64,000 nt of DNA from Phellopilus nigrolimitatus (Eukaryota > Basidiomycota > Agaricomycetes > Hymenochaetales > Hymenochaetaceae): assembly GCA_021029095.1 (NCBI GenBank), contig JAJOHG010000125.1:16773-80772 (forward strand). The letters are read 5' to 3'. The position numbers and the translations under genes are program-made. The notes below the pieces were generated by a model that saw only the letters and a list, made by a program, of their open reading frames with translations, was not told the DNA's origin and made no database searches. This document shows, piece by piece, positions 1 through 13,193 of the stretch; position 1 is the stretch's first letter, and every line of letters begins with the position of its first letter.

Positions 1-1463
1 CGAGAAAAAGCTCAATGACACTGTGCCGATGTGGTGTTTCGCGAAAGAGTTGCTCTGAAAACTTTCATTATTTCCTATAGTTGTTGTATATTTCCTCACG
101 TGTATTTAAATAAGTGTATATAGTGATGTATTGTCCCGGGTCAAAACCTTTCAGATCATAACAGTATAAAAACAAGTTCATGTGAATCGTTTCATATCCC
201 TTATGTAAGTTTATATAACCACATAAATGCTTACATATACAGGTGGATTTAATATGTTACGAACCAACTTCACTGGTGGTGCCGTAGGTCTCCAAGCTGT
301 GGGCCTTTTTTGATTGAACTGACTTATTGGTGGACTTCGCCGCACTGGGGTAGCTGTCGAGTGAGGGGCGCTTCATGCTCTCGACGTCGATGGGCGAACC
401 TCCGTTCACGACCGTGTAAGTTCGACGTCGCGCGCGTACAACGCCAAAGTTTCAAGATATGGTTTCTTGCCGCGCCGGCTTCTTGTATTGACTCTTGCGG
501 CGGAGGTGAATGAGGTCGGGAGAGTTGCCGGGCGCGAGGTCAACATAGATGGCAGTGAATCCGGGAAAAAGGTCTCATAGCATGGCTACTTACAGGGACA
601 GCAGGCATTGTGTCGTAGACTGGTCACTCCACACTGTCGGAAGCCTGATTGTGCGCTACGAGTCAAAGTGTTGTGTCAGTATCGTTAATGGAAGAAGAGG
701 AATTGAAGCAACGCACCCTCCATGTTCATCCGCCTCTCCGGCGAGCCACTAACCCTTCTTCTCCTTCCTCTCGCCCAGATACCCGTGTCCTTTCCCTCTG
801 CCGCTCATAACGCTCGCATTCGTCACGCTCGTCTTCGCTCGTCTTCTCGGTCGGGCGATGCCACGTTCCACCTCTCCCTCGACAACCCTCCTCGCATGCT
901 TCCCAACGCGCTCGCCTTCCGCCTGCTGCTATCGCCGAAGCTGGTCTCACTGCCGCTGCATCTTATCGGTGCTGAAGCCAACGGCCCCGCCACGCTCGAC
1001 GCGGTAAACATGCGCTAACGGCAGGACACAGAAGGACATCGAGGACAAGCAGCTTGCCTTCCACACCGCGTATAACGACCAAGTTGACGCCGGAACTGGT
1101 GAGCGCACGCGCACGCGGCGTCGCTGGCTGTTGTGATGACTGATTTGGTCGACAGTGAAGTTGCGAAGCCGAGATGACGAGGCCGAACGCGGGCGCGAAG
1201 CTGCTCGCGTTGCTCTTCGTACGCGGTGCTGGATCTGTGAATGGCGATGACGGAGTGCGCGCGCGAACGGTGACTACTTCGCGTAGAGTTCGGGCGCGCT
1301 TTGAGTGTGTATTGGCGCATCAGACGCACGCACGAGCGGGCGATGAATTGTCGCCATGCCGCATCTTCCGACAGATCTGATTTGGCGCAGATCGAGGGCC
1401 GACGACGATGCCCGCAGGGGCGCTGGAAGACGAGCTATCCCCGTTGTTGCAGACCAACTTGCT
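1..1463. other. no recognisable gene
   Basis: The first 300 bases are AT-rich. The rest has mixed composition. Several open frames of 60-100 codons occur on both strands, but none shows a known motif, a membrane pattern or an exon series that holds together. I see no RNA gene and no terminal repeats here. Confidence 0.5.
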
Positions 1464-1858
1464 TCAGCGGAACGGGTCGACCATCTCCAGCTCCTCGAGC
1501 TTCGCCTCCTTCGGCTGGCCACTATTCGCATGAGCTTCTCTCTCCACCTCGACCGCGCCCGTAAGGCCCCACGCCGGCCCGCGCCCCTTTTCCTTCTTCA
1601 CATCCTCCTCCCATAAACTCCGTACCATTTCTCCTGCTCGCCGTCTGCCAAACACCGGCGGAAGATAGTCTGTAACCACTCTGCGGCCATGAGCATGCCG
1701 CCACCGAAAAGCGGGCTCACATAAGCGGCATCCACTGTCGTAGGCGCCAACGTAGGTGCGGATGAGCGATGCGGATGCAGGGGTGGCGGGACAAGTGGCG
1801 GGTAAGCGGGGTCCGTGTACAGAGTCGATAAGCCGTTGGTGCCTTCGCAGGTGAGCAT
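1464..1858 (-). pseudogene. possible C-terminal gene remnant, unrecognised
   Basis: Two overlapping minus-strand frames look weakly protein-like. The upper one is proline-rich and then reads FGGGMLMAAEWLQTIF. The lower one, one frame away, ends in a charged stretch with EAKLEELEMVDPFR before a stop. A shift or unseen intron near 1615 would join them. I do not recognise the family. The change of frame and the lack of a convincing 5' part make a broken fragment the likeliest reading, but chance frames are not excluded. Confidence 0.25.
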
Positions 1859-1949
1859 ATCCCGGATGAGCGGTGAGATCGAAGTGAGATAAGTAGTGAC
1901 TGTCGTGCTGAGTTTGAATTCCGCTGAAAAGTTCTGCGGAGGGCAAAGC

Positions 1950-4099
1950 TGAAGCTATAAAGAAAGGAAAACAAAGCGGGCTTACCTTGGCTGACCTACA
2001 TCCAGAAGCGATGCCAACTCCGTGTACAGTATCCCACGCTGCGACCGTCCCTTGGCCTTGCGCCAGTCATTTACTACATTCCCCAACCACAGCAATGAGC
2101 TCGCCGACTACTGGTCCCCGCAAGCGATATCTCTTCCTCACTGACGAGCAGTTTGAGAGAACAAAAAGCGTTGCAGACCTGGATGAGGATATTAGTAAAA
2201 TAACGTAGAATGGAAAAAAGAAAGACAACGAAATGCACCTTACGCCTCCACTTTGCACTTTGGTGCAATCCCCTAAAGGATATCGTTGACGAATGAGTTG
2301 AGAATCACCATTGCCTTGTAAGAGATACCGGTTTCGAGGGCAGACGAGGCCCTGTCAGCTCAGCCTGTCAAATAACGAAAGCTGAAGAAAAGCGCACCTT
2401 TCTAGATGTAAGACGCGTATGCCCCTTTTCCTGCGGATGCATTCTTGGACGTCCTGGCAGCGACGGATTTTGCGGGCACTCAGAAAAGGGATCCAGCAGG
2501 GAAAGCAGACTTGAGTGTCAGTTCGAGTGAGTCTGGCGTTGATTCGCGAGTGGGAAATCCGATTTGCGAAATGGCGGGATGACCAGACAGAGTGGAGAAC
2601 GACAAGGGAATGGTGGCCGCAAACTTCGAGCCCGCAAATACGTAGTAGTAGTGATGGTCGGACGGAGTTTGAATTCTACTGAAAGCATTACACTTTCGCC
2701 GGGAAAGCTGCAACACCTTTTATGGACGCATTTCTTGACATCTCGCTACGAAATCTATTTTGCCATGCAGGGCACAGCCCAAGATGTCTATAAATGTAGC
2801 TTTCACTATACCCTTCGGTTTTGCTAACCCACGTTACAATTCGACAAATACAAGCAAATAAAGAAAAGTAACAATATATGCCGATCTTAATTACTTATTT
2901 TGGTCCGCTTGACTAATTATGTAACAAGCGCTGCTGCCGCACTCGCTCACGCTGGTACACTGAGGCCTTTGCAACACAGGCAGCGCGACCTACTTTTGAT
3001 TCCGCTGTATTGTCACGTAGCGCAATAGCAAGTCCCAGTTCGGCGCTTTGGTCCCGCTTGTCCGCGAATGTACAACTGTATTCCAAGGTGGACCGCATCA
3101 CGGAAGTCAGAAGGAACAAATTTCGACCCTCTTCCCGGGTGTGCAGAGCAGAACATGGTAAGAATCTATTTGACCTGAGACTGCTCGGTATTTAAGCTTC
3201 TAAATTTCAAAGATGGTGACAGACGACATCGACATGAAAACGCAAATTGAAAAGGTGCCGGATGAGACCGGAAATACCGGAAATCGTGCGCGAAGATGTA
3301 TGTGGACAACTTACTAAAGTGTGTTCATGCCAATGCACATCTATCGTTCTCATGTAAAATTCAGACAATATTCAATGAAGTCCTTTCACATTTTGGTGTT
3401 TGTTCGTGATACCCGCTTTTGAATGAATCTGCATAGTAAGCACATTTATCAGACTGAGATCAATGTAAGACCATGAAAGTATGAGAGCACAGCGACCAAT
3501 TACAAAAGAATCCATCAATTAGAGCGAAAGCAAGACCTGACTCTTCGCATCAGCCCCACTGGGCTCATGGTTTTCCAATGGCGTTTGGATATGGCGCAAA
3601 GCGTCTTCTCCTGTTCACGTCACCCCGAGAGGAAAATAATCTATTCGCGGCTGCTCGAGCGCCTCTTGCGAGGGATGAAGACGACACGACGACAGCATTC
3701 CTTGAGGTTGTGGATGAAGTGAAGTCGATGCGCGCATGCTTCCCTGCTGTTTGGGTAGCTGCTTGCTTTTCTTTCTCTTATTCTGCTGTTTAGCTATACA
3801 ATAATAGCGCTCAAGACAGCAAGTTCCGCCAAGTTTCTGAACACAGCGCATCCCCATCATCGACGGCATTTCATGATATGTTGTTTTCTTTTCTTGTTTA
3901 CTCTACGCTGTTCAGAATTTCTTTTATGCAATTGAGTACCTTCATCATCGAGGTAAATGGCGCGAACACATCATGACATTGGTGAAGCGAAGTATCGGAG
4001 TATTTTACAGACAGTTTCAACTACATATTCGTACATCTTGCCGCTGATAGCACAATAAGATCTGAGTACCTCGTTTCTCTCGGACACTGCAACCGGCAC
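1950..4099. other. no recognisable gene
   Basis: About 2.1 kb without a supported gene. Open frames are short, overlap on opposite strands, and carry no known motif. Composition is near average for the non-transposon parts of the window. Confidence 0.5.
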
Positions 4100-6869
4100 T
4101 CAATGTTGGCTCTGATGGCCATCGACTACCTCGACTTCAACCCTCTTGCTGACCGAGGTTAGCGTAGACGAATGCGCAAAATAAAGGTCAACGTCATGAA
4201 CCCCTAAATCCCGAGTGATGAATGTAAAAATGACTGCACGTCCAGCCTCTCCATCCATATCTTCGATGCTATATTTGCTCAGTAGCAGACCGTCTCCGTG
4301 AACATCAGCGCTCGCTGCGGCAACGGAACTGTCCAGGCAGCACCGGACAGTGAACTGGGCACCTATGCCGTCTACCACATTGGTGGCGCCATTTTGACTG
4401 CAGCCAGGGATCTCGAAGGAATGGTTTACGACTGTGGGCACGTGAAGAGAGAAAGGCTCATGCGAGGTCGTGTGTGTAAGAAGCCTACGTGCTAACGGCT
4501 CTAGAGCGGCACTCGAGGACGCACCGCGCATATCAACGACGACATTTCCTGAGACAATGACAATGCGACCTGCAGGGATGTGATCAGCATACTGGAGGGA
4601 TTTCTCTCCATATTCGCCGAGGGTTCCTTGGATCCAAAGGTCGTCAGGATCACGGTCCGTGCTCATGATGATGGAGGCAAGGCAATCACAGGCTGCCATC
4701 GCAGAGCGCTCAGGGTTCAAGTCCCCATTTTCGCTCAGATGTGTTTCTACTCTGACGTCCACCCTCAGCTTGGTCGTGTCCTCCTCATTGGCGCCCGATA
4801 ACAGCCATAATGCCTGTGCTGTCGCGTTTCCGACGCTGACGTGACCGAAAGCCACTTCGCAGCGGCTGCCAAGTACAGTATTGATCCATTCCGGAACGTG
4901 CGCCCATTGTATCTGTGAAATAATATTGGGATTACTGATAGCGGACGATCGGAGCAGGTTCAAAACGCATTCGCGGAATCCGGCAGGGGCCAATTCCAGT
5001 ATCGCAGTAGGTCTCCAGAATTGCCCGTCAGTGCCCGTCACTCCGTCACCCTGCATAATATTGTCCACTGTGCCAGGCGATGTTCCGGTGACTTCATATA
5101 ACCTGGTATTCCGGTCTATTGCTTCATGCAAGTACTGTTCAGCTAGCTTATTACCAATACTGGGGCCGGCAGTGCCATCGAAAATGTGATCGTTAGTCGT
5201 ACTGAAGGGTTTTGATTGACCAATGTACACATGGCAATAGAAGGATGTTCTCCCACGCATATCCTTGTCGACTACGCGAAGAGTTGCATCGGTCCCATGG
5301 AATGGGTTGTTGCAGAGTTGAAATTGTCCACTTGCATCAACGATACCAACGAGGTACGTTTCATTGATGTACCCGAAAGGCTGCTGAACTAACCAGCTCA
5401 TCTTGGCACGCATTGTGCCAAAACTGCATTGCAGCTCAAGCATGGCTGCTTGGTCCATGCAGTTGACGTGACGGTACAGACTTCCATAAACGCCTGACTC
5501 ATCTGCTGCGATGTAGTAGGATAGTTCAAAAATTCCACCCCATGCACCAACATTGAATGCAGATGCACCTGTGACGAAATCAGAAACTTTGTGTTAATCA
5601 TATTAGCGAGGCAGCCCATACCTGAGATAGTGTCATAAACCTTATTCGTTTGGAAGAAGACATCTTCGGTACACATATTATACCACCCTAAATCAATAGA
5701 TGTGTCGTCCAGCTCTGATGGATGCTGCTGATGAAACTAATGATGAGTGAGATAATTCCTGTAGCTTACTTCACAGATTGAACTTACCGTTGGAGCAGGG
5801 TGCCCATGCGGCGAGTCGAAGTCTTGCTGAGGATCAGATAGACCTGCAATCAACGGTAACATGAGGAATTGAATAAACAAGACAGCTTATAGTGAAACTC
5901 ACCTGCGACGAGATGGAGACTCTGTTTTGGAAAGACGTGGCGAAGAAAATCGACAGGAACACCATTTTTGAAGCCTCGATGAAGGTGTTCTGAGATCCAG
6001 TAGAACTCCAACCTTGTTACGCACTTTCCCGGTGGGTAGCATTCAACGGCGTGGTCCGATAGCCTAAGTTCCATCCCCCATGCAACATCCGCATTCCACG
6101 AGAACGGCTTGGAACTCTTGTTGGGTTCCATGATATGGACTGAAACTAGGATCTCGCCCATCGACTCGATGAAGAAGAAACCACTCTTCATGACTCTGCT
6201 GCCATTTATTACTCCATAAAGAAGACACTCTGCACCGAGGAGCTCGATATTGAGCACTTTAATGGAAACACAGAATGAAGACGAAGAGGGGACAGAGGAA
6301 GTGAAGTCGTACGGGAATATGTTCGGCTGAAAGGAGCCCTTGTCGCCATCATTCTGATTCTTGTCTCCATCCCATAGCCGATGCTGACCAACAATGAGCT
6401 CGCCAGCAGAGTTGCGAATGGGGTGGCCAGAGGAGGCATCAATATGCAAAAGCTGGAACTTGTAGAGCGATTTCGAGTACGAGAATGTGTATTCTACGTA
6501 AATAGGATGATCGTCAGTCTGAACACCTCCCTCGACCCATTCGTTGTCTGCAGAGTGACCTCGAAAATGTACAGCGTAAACGGCTTGAGGCTTTGGCGGT
6601 GGGTTAGCATTCGTCTTGTTATCGCCACTGTATGGACAGGTTTGGTATGCTTTGAAGCTGGAGCTAGCATGAGAACTGATGATATATATGAATTCGCCTT
6701 CCGTGCCGGAAGGTCCAGCACTGTCTTTGAGGCGAGCGTTTCCAGTCGCACGCGGATTGATGAGGTTTGGTATCAATACCCATTCTCCCCGTTCAGCGCT
6801 AAAGGATTTGAGGCTTAGCGCCTCGTTGGTTTCGTTTATGATCGTTACATAGCACGAGAAATCTGGCAT
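4100..6869 (-). CDS. four-exon gene, 865-residue protein with aegerolysin-like N-terminus
   Basis: Proposed exons are 6869-5903, 5843-5788, 5727-5622 and 5568-4100, joined by GT-AG introns of 59, 60 and 53 bases. Their summed length is an exact 866 codons including the stop, which supports an intact gene. The first 110 or so residues are beta-rich and contain PSGTEGEF followed by TCPYSGDNKTNAN. These resemble the SGTEG and CPWG-KTNT stretches of aegerolysins, a fungal family of lipid-binding beta-sandwich proteins. The remaining 750 or so residues match nothing I know; they start with a Cys-containing segment and contain several FxLC/YxV beta-like stretches. No signal peptide or clear membrane segment is visible. 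A further intron-like sequence ends directly before the ATG, so the 5' UTR may be spliced. The exon model is firm; the family assignment is tentative and rests on two short motifs. Confidence 0.6.
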
Positions 6870-8944
6870 CTAAGAACTGTCAACTCAGATGTCTGAATTA
6901 TTGCTAAATCAACTGACCTTCGTATCAAGGAAAAGCGGGAAGAGATGATTGGTTCAGACGAATTCGACTGAGCTGTGGAAGAAAAGCTGATGAGTGCATA
7001 GCCTTCTTGAGAGTGCAGACGTTGGTGGGTATCATTGAGGAACGTACTGTAAAGCCTCAGTCAAGGGTAGCAGGAGCGCTGTAGCGTCTGGGAATTGGAT
7101 GTTAGACTAGTTAATATAGTTATTGAACAGCAAGCTGGAAGCAAGGTAACGGGACGAAGACGAAGAAATGATGGTGCGTTCGGCTTATAATGCGTGAACC
7201 TACGCTCCCTTGATCCTGCATGCCCGCACCTTACGCAATACTGGAAGTTCGCTCCCAGGAGAGAATGACAGTCGTATTACCTTCATCGCTGTCCAAGCAC
7301 CAGTAAATTGCTCGAAAAATGGTCTATGCAAAGAACGCACCTCATGTGAAGCTCAACCCACGTCTTGAGGACATAATATCCGATTCATGTCCGCACAAGT
7401 CGAACTTCTTGGCAGGAAAAACGTACGCGTAAGATGCACATCACTGCAGAAAAAGAGAGACAATTACTTCAAATGAAAAAGTGCACCCACCCCTATTATG
7501 CGTTCATATTGCACATGTGAATGTAAACCCAGATTCATTCCTGCTGTTCTGTGCTTCGTTTGCCACATCGTCCTGCATCTGCCCCTGCTTCATCTTCCTT
7601 CCAGGTTTCAATGACGAACGTTCGACGGCTCCTCATGCACCTGCTGATCTTCTCCTGAAACTAGAGTGCGAGCATGGATGCGAACATGGTAAGCACAATT
7701 CCCGCTGCGTGCTCATGACTTCGCGATTCTTCTTTTCAAGACGTCTACTGCGGCGTTGATGTCTTTATCTATAGGGGCATCACAGCGCTGTTAGTGCTGT
7801 TGGGGCTCTGAGGTGCAAGCACACACGTACGAGGGGCGTCTTTCGTCAGCAGACGAATAGCGACAGGCACCGCAGGCGAACTCGGCATTTATACGGCGGT
7901 ATATCGGATACCAATATACATGTCTGGGGGCAGCAGACTGGGTCTCTTGTTCTGTCCGGCAGTCACACGCATTTTAACAACAGGGGCAGTTTTCTGAGTG
8001 AAATAAGTGGGTTAGTGTAAAATTTGTCGCTGTTCTCCTAGACCTCCGCACTCATTAAGTTCTGCGTCGTCCTGATAATCGTCCATGATTGTCATTTCGT
8101 GTCGAACCATGTCAATGTTCTGCCAGCTTGATTGAGTTCGGAGAGGCCTGAGAGTGCCAAAGTGATGATGTCAACATGCACATAATACGCGGCCATGTGC
8201 CTCCAGACATGCATAGTACGCTCTCGGTCAGCTCGAGCTGCTCAGAAAAGAGGAGGTGAAGCGCAACCGCGCCGCCCTTCAGCATGATATTGGCAACGCT
8301 GACGACGTACGGATGTGCGTCCCCAAGCCAAGGGCCGCGCTAAGCACCTTGCCTGTACACAGAAAGTTTCGCATGCCTTTGTGTACGAATGTATCGGCCT
8401 TGTCGAGAACGAGAGACGCATTCTTCGCGTTTGCCTACGCGCTCGGGCCCGATGGATTAGCAAGTTTGGCGAGTTCATGGCGCAGTGCAGGCACAGTTGT
8501 ATATTTCTGGAGAGTCAGAACATAGGCGACGACAGGGGGTGCGCAGACATTGGTGTCGGTATCCAGAGAATGCAGAGCTTCAGAAGAGCGCGGAATATGC
8601 TTGAAGACTGGGCGGCGGACAAGTTTGGTGAGCTCATTGCGCGTCCTACGCAAATCAACAAGAATAATGCAATAAATATTACGCTCAAATTCGCCTCTGA
8701 CAACTGTTGAGTCCAAAAACACGAAAAGCAATAATGAATGACGAGCTCAATTGCTTGCCTTATCGCGGTGAAGCCGTTCCTAATGTGGAACAAACAAACA
8801 ACAACAAACTTAGCTGTCAGGTCTTCGCGGCTCCCCTTGAAGTCATCCACAGTACATATCGTGACCGAGCGCTCAGCGTTTACTGCGGTCACCGCGCTTC
8901 TCGGCGATTTTGGAACCATGTAAAATTATCTTCAGCTTCTAATG
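6870..8944. other. intergenic, no supported gene
   Basis: Upstream region of the aegerolysin-like gene followed by about 2 kb of unassigned sequence. Around 8240-8730 open frames exist on both strands. The minus-strand ones contain fragments such as DTDTNVCAPPVVAYVLTLQ, but I cannot link them into a gene or name a family. Confidence 0.4.
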
Positions 8945-10160
8945 TGGGCTTCACTGGACTTCCCGGCACAAGCTCCAGGCCATCATCACCAGTGCGATTG
9001 GGAGCACTCGCGCGGCGTCCCTCCCATATTTCCCGAACATCATCACCTTCCTCCAGCTCATCGGCGAGGATTCGGAATCCAAATTGCGTAGAATTACGAT
9101 CGCGGAGGCTGACGGCGCGGTCACTTTACGATCTCACTTCCCGGACATGATGATGCAGACGTTCGCTGGGCGAAGAAGTCTGCGAATGATCGTCTTCGCG
9201 AAATTAGCTTCCTTTTCTTCGGTGCGATGAGACGTACAATTCGGCGAGGAGTTCGCGCCGTATCTGCCGAAGGTCGTCCCGGTGGCTCTCATCAACAGTC
9301 CTGGTCAGGATAAGCATGGCGAATGTGACCTTTTGTGAGTCGCACTTTTTCGTACTATATATTTCCGGAGATGCTGACGAACCTCCTCCTGCAGTCAGCT
9401 TCAGTGAGGCTGCTCAGCTCTTCTCGGCGGGCGCGTCCACGACTCCATCACTGTCGAGAGCTGCGATCTGTCTGGCAACGTTCACATCGTCCATGCGCGG
9501 TCGCTCGACGCGGAGAACAAGCTCGAGGTCAACTCTGCCATCGCAGTCGAAAGGAGATTGCGCCCGACACGTTCGCAAGCGCAAGCCGCCACTTTCCCGC
9601 CGTTCGTGGGACAATCGGCACCTGAGCTCTTCGGTCTGCTGGCACAGTACTCCGAGGACATCCGCAAGAGCGCGCCAGAGAGTCTGCTTGGCTCGCGGTC
9701 ATCATCTCGGGCGTGAAGGAGGACATCACGCAATTCGACCTCCACGCTGCGCTGCACCCGCTTTTTTTCATTTCGCCCAACTCTGTTTCAGCCAAGTACA
9801 ACGCGCTCGACAATGCTGCCGGTGCTGTCGCGCGCATGATCGTGCGCAACGCTGTCACCATGTCGCTCGCCGATGTGTTACTGCTCATCATCGACGCGTT
9901 GCCGTTGATAACGACTACGTCGAGGACCGGCCCGTGTTCTGCGCGCTGTTCCCCTTGTTTCGCACACAGCCAGGTGTGCTCATCCGGTACATCGACCAGC
10001 TGCTGCCTGTGTTTTCGCACGTGTTCGACCCGAACTGGCCTGACCGGCTTGGCGACGAGACGCGCGCAGGGCTGCTCAATCTCGTGGGCGCGCTCAACGC
10101 GGAGAACTCGTTGAAAGTCCGCGCTCCGGCCATCACGGCGTTCGCGACCCACCCATGATT
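8945..10160 (+). pseudogene. Kap123/importin-4-type importin-beta fragment, degenerate
   Basis: Scattered plus-strand segments in different frames read as HEAT-repeat importin beta of the Kap123 (importin-4) type. These are GEEFAPYLPKVVPVAL near 9244-9291, LDAENKLEVNSAIAVE near 9503-9550, GAVARMIVRNAVTMSLADV near 9823-9880, and YIDQLLPVFSHVFDP near 9990. In the family these occur in this order in the middle and C-terminal third of a protein of about 1,100 residues, which carries ribosomal proteins and histones into the nucleus. Here the frame changes repeatedly, for instance after NSAIAVE and near 9910. The N-terminal half and last repeats are missing, so this is a dead partial copy. A functional homologue is expected elsewhere in the genome. 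Confidence 0.7.
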
Positions 10161-11856
10161 GGAAAGCACGAAGGATTGCGCGTCACCTGTTCCACCGCGT
10201 TTGCAGAGCGCTTGAGGTGCACTGAAGCCCGCATCGTATGTCGCGTTCTGCTTCCATGCCGACACTTTTTCTAGACTTCGCCTGGTAAGTCTCTATTCTT
10301 TTTGTTACTCTAATTTGCTCATAACGAATTACCAGTGTCCAGAATCCCTGCTGAGAAAACCCCTCACTCGGGTGTTCTCGACAAACTCCGACGTCGCCGC
10401 CGGCCGCTTTGAATGCATGCTGGTCCGCCTCGCCGTATTCAAGACGAGCATCGTGGACGCACCTGGCGCGTTAGATGAAGCAGAAAGGAGCGGGTTAGGC
10501 TTCGAAGGCACGGCAAGCCTGCCGCGGCAGCTTGTGACGGAGTGATCGACCGCGCGCGAGGTGAGTACACATGTCCCGCTGTTCGTGTTTCCGTGTATGT
10601 GTTTTGACGAAGAGGCGCAGGGTTGACGACGTCGTTCTTGTTTCTTTAAGACTGCCCTTGACCTCGGCTCTCCCGCTGTACGCCGATTGATTATCTCTTT
10701 CTTGAATGCCTTCGACTTCCGGGAGGTGCGCTTTGCTGGGTCACTTGTCCTTGAGGCGCTTTTGCGATGGAGTCTCGCACGGCCCGTGCGTGTCGTCCCT
10801 GGCGTCGAGCAGCGTGGGCTCATTCCTTGGGAGATCTATTTGCGCTGCTTGAGCATGCGAGCGATTTCAGCAAAAACGAATTTCGCGGCGTTCGTCAGTT
10901 TACTTTCGCAACCTCCTGTTCACTCTCCTCGATTTGCTCACCCGTCGTTTTGCCATCCGACTCCTCTGGTCTCATCCCCGCCCACTCTTGCGTCTCTTTA
11001 GGTCAGCTATCGTTTGGACTATCGCTGGTGAACTTTCTACTCGGCATATGCAGCCTACTCCGCACCCCCCACACCGGCGAGCATCTCTTGCTATCGTATG
11101 TGCGTCTGCAAGTTGCTCAGGCACCGCCGACCGCTCCAGCGTCCCTACGCCTTCTCAGCTGGGTGCAGGGCTACCCAATCTCTCGCGCCGCTCGACAGCT
11201 TTGAGTGTCCGTGGCTCAATGCGAAAACGCGACACGTGGCGAGCGTCCGGAAAAACATGTGCATGTACACCATCTTATGCCCGAGTTGAACGCGCGGGCC
11301 CAAGGGATCCCATTTTCGTGTGAGCAATTGAGTGGGGGCTCATCGCACTCGAAAAAAGGCAACGGCGACCGTCTCGAGTCGCGTTACTCAGACACGTATC
11401 CCAAAAAGCTCGACCTTCCCCCAGGATCCCGTTCCCCGACGCTGCCATGTCTCCCTCGTCTACGGCCAGCTCAGCCAGAACACCAAGTCCTCGTTATTCG
11501 AAGTGCGGAGGTCGTCAGGTTTCCCTCACTCGCGGACATGAAGTGGGGCGAATTCGCGATGTTTGGCTTTGGAAAAGGCTGTGCTGCCCCCCGCACTGCA
11601 GTTCGACGTCACCGATAGTGCCCGTAATCAGTGTGGCGCGAAGCGGTTGATGCTTTCCTGATCAGACTCTAGCGGCGCGGGCTTCAATCGTCGCTCAGTC
11701 AGAGTCTGCCGTTCGCGCCTCCTCTTTCTCATACCATGCAGCAGTGGCCTGGGCAGAAGGAAGACATCCTCCGCAAGTTCAAGAAGGACGTATAGAGGGC
11801 GCTGCCTCCGTTTGGCTGGGGCATGACTCCGGTTCTGGATTGACGGGAGGATACTA
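10161..11856. other. unassigned, GC-rich open frames
   Basis: GC-rich sequence with overlapping frames of 60-165 codons on both strands. None holds a recognisable motif. It may be further decayed coding sequence, because composition and codon-like periodicity resemble the importin remnant to the left, but I cannot support a gene. Confidence 0.3.
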
Positions 11857-13193
11857 TTGAAGGTTTTCTGGATGTTTTCTGCCACCTGTTATACGATCGT
11901 GGATAAAATGGATAGGACCGAAACAATGTTTAGGAACTGCAACTTCCTACCGGGCCAATGTCGCGTGAAGCTCACGCACTCAGGCGTTTGCCACTCCGAC
12001 CTTAGTATCAAGAAGGGCGCGTTTCCCAACAAAATGAAGGCGGGTCTCGTTGGCGGACACGAGGGCGTGGGCACTGTCGTCGCGATCGGAGATCACTCAA
12101 CGAACAGGAAGGTCAGCGTCGGCGACCGGGTGGGAATCAAGTATCTGGGCTCTGCATGTTCGAATTGCGAACTGTGTTTGAAAGGACTCGAAAACTGTGC
12201 GTACTTCCGCAATACCCTTGCTTGCTAGAAGGCTGATCAGCTGTGGGGCAGATTGTCTAGAATTCAAGTCAACTGGGAAAGAATATGATGGGACATTCTG
12301 CGAATATGCTGTGGTGTACACAGACTACGTTACGCCTATTCCAGAAGCGCTCGAAAGCAGCGCTGCTGCTGCGATTATGTGCGCGGTAAGCAAACCTAGC
12401 TACCGTACGTATTGCTCATTTCTCATACAAAAAAAAAACGTGTAGGGCGTCACTGCTTATAGCGCTCTGAGGCAGAGTGACACGCACATTGGTGATTGGA
12501 TTGTAATCTCGGGTGCCGGAGGTGGTCTGGGTCATCTTGGTATGTCATTAATTTGCTTCAAAACTATGTATTTCTCACATCACGCTGGAAGCCATCCAAT
12601 ACGCCGTCGCGATGGGCCTGCGTGTCGTTGCTATCGACGCAGGAGTTGCCAAGCGCGACCTCTGTCTCGAGCTCGGCGCAGAGAAGTGGATCGATTTCCT
12701 CGAGAGCACGAACCTCATCGCGGACGTCATCCGCGCGACTGAGGGCGGAGCTCATGCCGCGCTCGTCGCGGCAGGTGGGAGCAGCGCATACGAGACCGCC
12801 GCAGCGTATCTGCGCCGCACGGGCACGCTACTCGCCGTTGGCCTCCCGCCTGGCGCAATGATATCGGTTCCCGTCCACTTGGTCGTCGTGCGGGGACTAA
12901 CAATACGCGGAAATTTCATCGGGTTCGGTGCAATTCATTATGTATTGACAAAGTAGCTAATACGATGGATGATGCTACAGTACTCGCCAGCAAACCATCG
13001 AGGCTGTCAACATTGCTGCTGCCGGCAAGGTCAAGTGCATTTACACCATCCGGGGGCTTTCAGAGCTCAACGAGTTTGTTTGCTTTCGTACGTTCAAATG
13101 TGAGACGATGCTGATTATCACTACTGCAGGGTCTATGAAGAAATGGAGAAGGGTCAGATCTCCGGAAGAGTTGTCCTGGATATATACAAATAG
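11857..13193 (+). CDS. zinc-dependent alcohol dehydrogenase, N-terminus abnormal
   Basis: Medium-chain Zn alcohol dehydrogenase, converting alcohols and aldehydes with NAD(H) in the cytosol. Visible in order: THSGVCHSDLS with the catalytic Cys, GGHEGVGTVVAIG, the structural-zinc cluster C-x2-C-x2-C-x7-C (CSNCELCLKGLENC), DGTFCEYAV, TPIPEALESSAAAAIMCA, the Rossmann turn SGAGGGLGHL, LLAVGLPPGA, and a C-terminus EMEKGQISGRVVLDIYK. At least five short introns interrupt it, near 12197-12250, 12388-12446, 12541-12591, 12920-12978 and 13074-13129. The first 35 or so residues expected for the family are not recognisable: the ATG at 11857 leads into an unrelated stretch, and the usual PGPGEVLVKL appears as PGQCRVKL. 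Either the first exon was lost or it lies upstream. Catalytic and NAD-binding residues look intact, so this could be a recent pseudogene or a gene with a replaced 5' end. Confidence 0.7.

Noticed and set aside
726..1018. Overlapping 60-100 codon frames on both strands
   Set aside because: Arg/Glu- or Leu/Ser-rich shadows of low-complexity CT-rich DNA, with no intron or motif support.
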